Assembly (NCBI GenBank): GCA_903887045.1
Contig: CAISOD010000240.1
Location: 1-41,893 of the forward strand
Reading direction: 5' to 3'
DNA from: an uncultured Gammaproteobacteria bacterium
GTDB taxonomy: Bacteria > Pseudomonadota > Gammaproteobacteria > Pseudomonadales > Pseudohongiellaceae
DNA length: 41,893 bases
Part shown: positions 36,754-41,893 of the stretch, one piece after another
Layout of the letters: every line of letters starts with the position of its first letter
Position numbering within the stretch: the stretch's first letter is position 1
Position numbers and translations under genes: made by a program
The notes under the pieces: generated by a model
Told to the model about the DNA's origin: nothing
The model's database searches: none
What the model saw: only the letters and a program-made list of their open reading frames with translations

Positions 36754-37439
36754 CACGGGGTTTCCAGCGCACTTACGCCAAGGTCTTGCAGTTTGAGTTT
36801 GAGCACAGCCGGATTGCCATCGGTGTTGGCAGCCAGCGCCTTCTGGTAAGCAGCCTTGGCACCTTCGATGTCACCCAGTTGCAACAGTGCATCGCCTTCG
36901 GTGTCGGCATAGCTGGCGACAAAGCTGCTGGAATCACCGCTGCGCAACAGGTCAAGTGCTGCTTGCGCATCACCGAGTCCAAGCTTAACCCGGGCGAGGC
37001 GCTGGCGCGCAACGATGAAGAGTTCTTCGTCAGCTTTCTGCATCAGCCCGAGTCCCGGGTTGTCGAGCACCCACTGCAGCTCAACGGCCGCCTCGTCCAG
37101 CGCACCCTTGTCGGCATGGAACTTCCCCATCACCAGCGCAGCGAAACGGGTGTAGATGCTGGACGCATACTGATCCTTCAACTGGCTGTAGACCCCTTGG
37201 GCAGCAAGCAGGTCATCCTCGCTGACAACAACACCGACATTGGCCACCGCCATCTGTGCCAGCTGCTGGTAAAGATCGGACGCCTGGCCGGCCGTGGCAT
37301 TCTGCGACGACTCCCATTCGCGCACACCGAACAACAGCGCCATTACGACGAGTACGCCGGCCAGCAGTGAGGTGCCATTGTCTTTCCACCAGTTTTTGAG
37401 GGTTTCAATTTGTTCTTCGTCAGTGGTATCGAGTGCCAC
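36753..37439 (-). CDS. yfgM: YfgM-type ancillary SecYEG translocon protein
   Basis: A 228-residue inner-membrane protein with a short cytosolic N-terminus (DEEQIETLKNWWKDNG), one transmembrane helix (about 23-40, SLLAGVLVVMALLFGV) and a periplasmic TPR-like helical domain. The periplasmic part has EWVLDNP-type segments and DTEGDALLQLGDIEGAKAAYQKAL near the end. YfgM associates with SecYEG and PpiD and hands clients to periplasmic chaperones. The start is GTG with AAGGGGA upstream. It sits between hisS and bamB, its usual place. Confidence 0.94.
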   Translation of the reverse strand: MALDTTDEEQIETLKNWWKDNGTSLLAGVLVVMALLFGVREWESSQNATAGQASDLYQQLAQMAVANVGVVVSEDDLLAAQGVYSQLKDQYASSIYTRFAALVMGKFHADKGALDEAAVELQWVLDNPGLGLMQKADEELFIVARQRLARVKLGLGDAQAALDLLRSGDSSSFVASYADTEGDALLQLGDIEGAKAAYQKALAANTDGNPAVLKLKLQDLGVSALETP

Positions 37440-37483
37440 GCAGGCGTCCCCTTCAATGATTACAACTACAGGAATAAAACGTT

Positions 37484-38767
37484 TTACAGCAGTTTGAAAA
37501 AGCGGGTCAGTTGCGGTACCAGCGCATCAAGCACCAGTTCCTGCATACTACCCTCGGAATCCAGCACCCTGAATTTGGCCGACGACTGTGGGCAATCACC
37601 TTCCAGGATCACGGCACAACGGGCGCCGCTGGCATAGGCCTTTTTCAGTTGGGCATTATATTTACCGCCGCCGCAGTGGGTCAAAACACGTAATGACGGC
37701 AGGGCGCGGCGCAACTCACGCGCCAGCAGCAAACCCTGCGACTGCACGCCAGTACCAACCACAGCCAGGTATACATCCGCCGCCCTGTCGAGCCCTGCCG
37801 GCAATGTTGCAGTTTCTTCCAGCATCAGCAACACGCGCTCGACTCCCATCGCAAAACCAACAGCTGGTGTGGCGCTGCCGCCGAGTTGCTTTGACAAATT
37901 GTCGTAACGGCCGCCGGCACAAACCGTGGCCTGGGCACCGAGCTTGTCGGTGGTCCACTCGAACACGATGCCGTTGTAGTAGTCGAGGCCTCGCACCAGC
38001 GCGGGATTGAGGGTGTAGCCGATGCCGGCAGCATCGAGCAACTGCAGTAGTTCGTTGAACTGGTCTCTGGACTGCTGGTTGACATAGTCGGCAAGCGTCG
38101 GCGCATTGGTGAGCAGTGCGCGCGTAGCAGGGGCCTTGCTGTCGAGGATGCGCAACACATTGCTGTCGAGCCGGCGCTGGCTGTCATCATCGAGTTGGCC
38201 TTTCAGCGGCAGCAGGAAGTTATGCAAGGCCTTGCCAAAGGCTACTCGATCAGCCGAACTGCCGATGTTGTTGAGCTCCAGTTGCACGTGTTGGGCAAAA
38301 CCCAGCCGATGCCAGAGTTCGGCACACATCAGCAGCAATTCGGCTTCTACGTCGGAGCCCTCCATGCCGAAAGTTTCAACACCCAACTGGCAGAACTGGC
38401 GATAGCGGCCTTTCTGTGGCCGTTCGTGGCGGTACATCTGGCCGAGGTACCACAGCTTTTGCGTCTGGTTGTACAAGAGGCCGCCCTGCTCCGCTGCACG
38501 CACGCAACAGGCCGTGCCTTCGGGCCGCAAGGTAAGGCTGTCGCCGTTGCGGTCTTCAAAGGTGTACATCTCCTTTTCGACGATGTCGGTGACTTCACCG
38601 ATTGAACGCTTGAACAGTTGCGTCTGCTCCAGCACCGGGAAACGGATTTCCTGGTAGCCATGGCCTGCCAGTAGCTCACGCGCAATCCTTTCGAAGTACT
38701 GCCAACGTGGAGATTCGGCCGGCAGCACATCATTCATGCCGCGGATGGCTTGTATCTTGTTGCTCAC
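37484..38767 (-). CDS. hisS: Histidyl-tRNA synthetase HisS
   Basis: A 427-residue class II synthetase that charges tRNA-His. Motif 1 region is [17 protein letters not shown], motif 2 is [13 protein letters not shown] with [17 protein letters not shown], the histidine-specific signatures are [10 protein letters not shown] and AGGRYD, and motif 3 is [16 protein letters not shown]-terminal anticodon-binding domain completes it. The start is GTG, overlapping the ispG stop as GTGA, so translation is coupled. Confidence 0.97.
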   Translation of the reverse strand: MSNKIQAIRGMNDVLPAESPRWQYFERIARELLAGHGYQEIRFPVLEQTQLFKRSIGEVTDIVEKEMYTFEDRNGDSLTLRPEGTACCVRAAEQGGLLYNQTQKLWYLGQMYRHERPQKGRYRQFCQLGVETFGMEGSDVEAELLLMCAELWHRLGFAQHVQLELNNIGSSADRVAFGKALHNFLLPLKGQLDDDSQRRLDSNVLRILDSKAPATRALLTNAPTLADYVNQQSRDQFNELLQLLDAAGIGYTLNPALVRGLDYYNGIVFEWTTDKLGAQATVCAGGRYDNLSKQLGGSATPAVGFAMGVERVLLMLEETATLPAGLDRAADVYLAVVGTGVQSQGLLLARELRRALPSLRVLTHCGGGKYNAQLKKAYASGARCAVILEGDCPQSSAKFRVLDSEGSMQELVLDALVPQLTRFFKLL

Positions 38768-39912
38768 AGGATTGAACCCGCTTCCCCAACCAGCTTCACC
38801 GGTTGTGGTTCAGACAACTGCTTTTCGAGAGCCTGCTTTTCCGCCACTTTGCGGCGCACCATTTTTTCCAGTTCATCGACCAGGTCTTCGTTGGCAATCT
38901 TGTGGCTGGTGACACCATTCTCGTACGCCATGTTGAACGGAGTAGCGCCAGTGAGCCCCACATCAGACACATAGGCTTCACCCGGACCATTGACGATGCA
39001 GCCCACCACCGACACGTCGATAGGAGTTGTGATGTCTTCAAGACGCGATTCAAGCGCATTGACGGTGGCAATCACGTCGAAGTTCTGCCGCGAGCAACTC
39101 GGGCAGGCGACAAGATTCACGCCTTTGTGGCGCAGACCCAGGCTCTTGAGAATATCGAAACCAACCTTGATCTCTTCCACCGGATCTGCCGCCAGCGAAA
39201 TACGAATGGTGTCGCCGATGCCGTCCATCAACAGCAGACCGAGACCTACCGAACTTTTCACTGTGCCGGAACGCAAACCACCGGCTTCGGTGATACCGAG
39301 ATGCAGGGGTTGCTCGATCTGGGTGGCCAGCTTGCGGTACGCAGCCACTGTCATGAATACCTCGGAGGCTTTCAGGCTGACTTTGAAATCCTGGAAATTG
39401 TAGGAGTCGAGAATGTCGATGTGGTGCAGTGCGCTTTCCACCATGGCATCGGCGTTGGGTTCACCGTACTTGCGCATCAGTTCCTTGCCAAGTGAACCAG
39501 CGTTGACACCGATGCGGATAGGAACACCTTTGTCGCGCGCTGATTCGGTGATGGTGCGCATGCGTTCGTCGCGGCCGATGTTGCCCGGATTGATACGCAG
39601 GCAATCGACGCCGTATTCGAGCACTTTCATGGCGATTCGGTAGTCGAAATGGATGTCAGCTACCAAGGGCACCGTAGTGCCGGCGCGGATTTTCCTGAAG
39701 GCTTCGGCGGCATCCATTGTGGGTACTGACACACGCACGATATCGGCGCCCACTGCTTCTAGGCGGCGGATCTGGTCAAGCGTCGCTGCCACATCGCAGG
39801 TGTCGGTGTTGGTCATGCTTTGCACCGCAATAGGTGCATCGCCCCCCACAGGCACCTTGCCCACCATGATCTGGCGGGACTTGCGGCGCACAATTGGCGA
39901 TTGCATACGCAT
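38764..39912 (-). CDS. ispG: 4-hydroxy-3-methylbut-2-enyl-diphosphate synthase IspG
   Basis: A 382-residue iron-sulfur enzyme of the MEP isoprenoid pathway. It converts methylerythritol cyclodiphosphate to HMBPP. The TIM-barrel part starts [19 protein letters not shown] and includes [11 protein letters not shown] and LRINPGNIG. The cluster cysteines lie in VACPSCSRQ (about 268-275) and [12 protein letters not shown] (about 306). Length and motifs are complete. It overlaps rodZ by one base and hisS by a few, all coupled. Confidence 0.97.
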   Translation of the reverse strand: MRMQSPIVRRKSRQIMVGKVPVGGDAPIAVQSMTNTDTCDVAATLDQIRRLEAVGADIVRVSVPTMDAAEAFRKIRAGTTVPLVADIHFDYRIAMKVLEYGVDCLRINPGNIGRDERMRTITESARDKGVPIRIGVNAGSLGKELMRKYGEPNADAMVESALHHIDILDSYNFQDFKVSLKASEVFMTVAAYRKLATQIEQPLHLGITEAGGLRSGTVKSSVGLGLLLMDGIGDTIRISLAADPVEEIKVGFDILKSLGLRHKGVNLVACPSCSRQNFDVIATVNALESRLEDITTPIDVSVVGCIVNGPGEAYVSDVGLTGATPFNMAYENGVTSHKIANEDLVDELEKMVRRKVAEKQALEKQLSEPQPVKLVGEAGSIL

Positions 39913-41195
39913 CAGGGCACTGCTCCGGCGTTGCCGGTGACCTCTGGAGGTGTGGTTGAGGTGGTAGAGGTGGTTGCAGTAGCAGCCGGCGCAGTAGGAG
40001 AGGAATCAGCCGCTGTTTCCAACGGTACGGTCATCGTGACCGGATTCGACAGCGTGATGCGGGAAGTACTGTCGCTGCGGATACTGCTGCTGATATCGAT
40101 AGGGCTGGCGTTGAATGTCACCGTTACATTACGGCCATCCCCGAACAGAACATGGAAGGGCGCCTGCCCCTGTACCAGCAGCGTGTCGCCGCTCAGAAGC
40201 ATTTCATTATAGAGCCGCACATTGCGCCCATCGTCGATCTCCACCCAGCTGTTGCCGGTGAAGGTCAGTTGCATTTGATCGGCACCTGCACCGATTAGAT
40301 TGATCTGGCGACCACCCGCAGGCGTCGGGGTGATGGTGGGGGCACCGACACTGGCCGCAAGTCCGGCGGCAGGAGTTGCTGCAGCGGTTGGGGCAAGTGG
40401 GTCGACCACTGCCGGCTCGGGCGCTACTGCAACAATCACACTGTCCTGACCTGCGGCAGCAGGAAGTATGGTGGCAGCGCCGCTTACAACATCAGCGGTT
40501 GGCAATGTGGGCAAAACCGTACTTGCAAGTGGTTCGCCTTGTTGGGCACTGCTCTGTGCCCCATTAATCTGGCCTGGCTGCAAGGTTGTGCCGCTGGTAT
40601 TGGGTAGAGTGTTATTGGCATTGGAGCCGACGACTGGGGAAGCCGTGGCATAAGTTTGCGTGGGTGCTGCAGTGCTGGCGGCAGGAACCGTGTTCAGGCG
40701 AGCTGCTGGCGTAATGCGATTGGCCTGTTCGACAGCCGGCTGTGGGGATACCAGCGTTGACGCCAGTGCCGGTTCCTGCCGACCAAAGAACCACCAGCCG
40801 GCACCGAGTCCCATCGAGACAACCAGTGCAGCCGCTACCGCCCACCCAATGGCCTGGTCGCTGCGTTTGCGGGTGTAGTTGCCGGCCAGGGTCTGACTTT
40901 TGACTTCAGGCAGCGCCCCCATATGGGCGTCGTAGCAAGCCATCAGATTATCGACATCGATCTTCAGGAAACGCCCATAGCTGCGCATGTAGCCTTTGAC
41001 AAAAATCAGCCCCGGCAACTTGCTGTAGTCATCATTTTCCAGAGATTTGATGTAGTGCACGGTGAGGTGCAAGGCATCCGCCACGGTCGCGTGGGTATGA
41101 CCGCCAGCCTCGCGCGCCTGTCGCAACAACGCACCGGGAGTGCCGCTCTGCGGCCCCTTGCGCGGTTCTTGCTGCTCGTTATTGGTCGGCGTCAT
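39912..41195 (-). CDS. rodZ: Cell-shape protein RodZ
   Basis: A 427-residue bitopic inner-membrane protein that links MreB to the elongation machinery. Residues about 20-95 form a Cro-like helix-turn-helix domain ([22 protein letters not shown], then [18 protein letters not shown]). A transmembrane helix follows at about 117-135 ([20 protein letters not shown]). A long Ala/Thr/Pro-rich low-complexity linker leads to a periplasmic beta-domain (about 295-390, DUF4115, with [10 protein letters not shown] and [14 protein letters not shown]) and a Thr/Pro-rich tail. Coupled by ATGA to pilW. The Ala/Pro/Thr linker is longer than in many homologues. Confidence 0.95.
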   Translation of the reverse strand: MTPTNNEQQEPRKGPQSGTPGALLRQAREAGGHTHATVADALHLTVHYIKSLENDDYSKLPGLIFVKGYMRSYGRFLKIDVDNLMACYDAHMGALPEVKSQTLAGNYTRKRSDQAIGWAVAAALVVSMGLGAGWWFFGRQEPALASTLVSPQPAVEQANRITPAARLNTVPAASTAAPTQTYATASPVVGSNANNTLPNTSGTTLQPGQINGAQSSAQQGEPLASTVLPTLPTADVVSGAATILPAAAGQDSVIVAVAPEPAVVDPLAPTAAATPAAGLAASVGAPTITPTPAGGRQINLIGAGADQMQLTFTGNSWVEIDDGRNVRLYNEMLLSGDTLLVQGQAPFHVLFGDGRNVTVTFNASPIDISSSIRSDSTSRITLSNPVTMTVPLETAADSSPTAPAATATTSTTSTTPPEVTGNAGAVP

Positions 41196-41893
41196 TTGAG
41201 TGTATCCAGTAGTTGCTTGTAGAGCTGGAATTCCGGGGCAGAAGCGAAATTGGCCTCAAGCTGCTGGCCGTAGACTTCAACATTGCCGCGGTTACCCAGA
41301 GCGGCTTCCAGCTGTATCCCCACCCACAGGCTGCGGGCAGTGTAGGGAATAGTGTAGAGCTGCTGCAGCGTCAAATAGTTCCGGTAGTAAACAACGGCCT
41401 GCTGCACATTGTTCTTTGCCAGATTGAGAGTGACAAGTTCAAGGCTTGAGCGCAGCTGGTTAGGATTCAGCTGCAGCGCCCGGCCGAAAGCATTTTCAGC
41501 GACATCGACACGATTCAGCCGCAAGGCGGCAAGTCCCAGGTTTTCGAAGGCTTGCGACCGCGCCTCGTAGCCGGTGTCTTCGACTACGCGTGACAATTCG
41601 GTGTAGGCTTCTTCAAAGCGGCTGTTGGCAAACAAATATGCCGCGTAATTATTGCGCGCCTTTGAGTTGGATGCATCAAGCCGCAACGCACGCTGGAAGC
41701 TCTCGTCAGAGAGTCTTGTTTCACCTTCGCGTGAATACACCAGGCCCCAGATGGCGTGGATTTCGCTGCTGTCTGGATCAATGGCAGCGGCATTGGCAAG
41801 ATGGCGTTTGGAATTGGCAATGTCGTTCTGTTCGAGGTAACCGGTTGCCAACTGCAGATAATCACGCAGCGCATCGGCATCGGAACGTTTGGC
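41192..41893 (-). CDS. pilW: Type IV pilus biogenesis/stability protein PilW (PilF), partial
   Basis: The C-terminal 233 residues of a TPR protein; the N-terminus with its expected lipoprotein signal lies beyond the right edge. The TPR units are visible as ATGYLEQNDIANSKRHLANAA, IWGLVYSREGETRLSDESFQRAL, NYAAYLFANSRFEEAYTEL and NLGLAALRLNRVDVAENAFGRAL, followed by SLWVGIQLEAALGNR. PilW/PilF pilots assembly of the PilQ secretin for type IV pili. The open frame runs to the last base; the track's start at 41851 is a TTG inside the protein. It heads the visible part of the rodZ-ispG-hisS operon. Confidence 0.92.
   Translation of the reverse strand, partial: AKRSDADALRDYLQLATGYLEQNDIANSKRHLANAAAIDPDSSEIHAIWGLVYSREGETRLSDESFQRALRLDASNSKARNNYAAYLFANSRFEEAYTELSRVVEDTGYEARSQAFENLGLAALRLNRVDVAENAFGRALQLNPNQLRSSLELVTLNLAKNNVQQAVVYYRNYLTLQQLYTIPYTARSLWVGIQLEAALGNRGNVEVYGQQLEANFASAPEFQLYKQLLDTLK

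Noticed and set aside
1-41893. CRISPR array, insertion sequence, integrase or phage genes
   Set aside because: No regularly spaced direct repeats of 25-40 bases, no transposase or recombinase motifs were seen in any plausible frame.

Overview
The window looks like chromosomal DNA of a free-living, probably marine, gammaproteobacterium. Evidence: the gene order pilW-rodZ-ispG-hisS-yfgM-bamB-der, a guaB-guaA pair divergent from xseA, a long-form queF coupled to yadGH, an AcnB-type aconitase, tRNAs with encoded CCA ends, and regulators of the Proteobacterial Dedicated Sortase (Pds) type known mainly from marine species. Genes are tightly packed, with many 1-4 base start/stop overlaps. I cannot name genus or species. 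I see no insertion sequence, integrase, phage gene or CRISPR array.

Region 1 (1-9507) is the accessory part. Two minus-strand genes form a split non-ribosomal-peptide-type module: a stand-alone adenylation enzyme followed by a carrier-condensation protein that runs off the left edge and is missing from the ORF track because it has no stop in the window. Divergent from them are a DUF2490-type outer-membrane protein and a class III adenylate cyclase fused to a PilZ domain. Next come a sensor kinase, a response regulator and a divergent OmpA-like protein resembling PdsS, PdsR and PdsO, but without the sortase or its target protein. A glutathione transferase-like gene closes the block.

Region 2 (9508-15837) holds tRNA-Ser(GGA) with its own promoter and terminator, a YdjA-like nitroreductase, a 100-base hairpin repeat, the coupled yadG-yadH-queF operon, a gap with a perfect 32-base palindrome, an unrecognised membrane-anchored protein, a 75-residue unknown protein, an all-alpha dUTPase, a diverged tandem repeat with covarying hairpins, and a tRNA Pro-Arg-His operon with a clear promoter.

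Region 3 (15838-24788) carries glnS-cysS, ppiB-lpxH, a short CvfB-like RNA-binding protein, a DUF1289 protein, acnB and a LysE-family exporter. Region 4 (24810-34163) carries guaB-guaA, xseA, a small methyltransferase coupled to ppk, a secreted LpqC-like esterase and a class I glutamine amidotransferase.

Region 5 (34160-41893) is one minus-strand operon, pilW-rodZ-ispG-hisS-yfgM-bamB-der: pilus assembly, cell shape, isoprenoid synthesis, tRNA charging, envelope biogenesis and ribosome assembly. The essential gene der carries an apparent one-base deletion before its C-terminal KH-like domain, which is either a sequence error or a real lesion.
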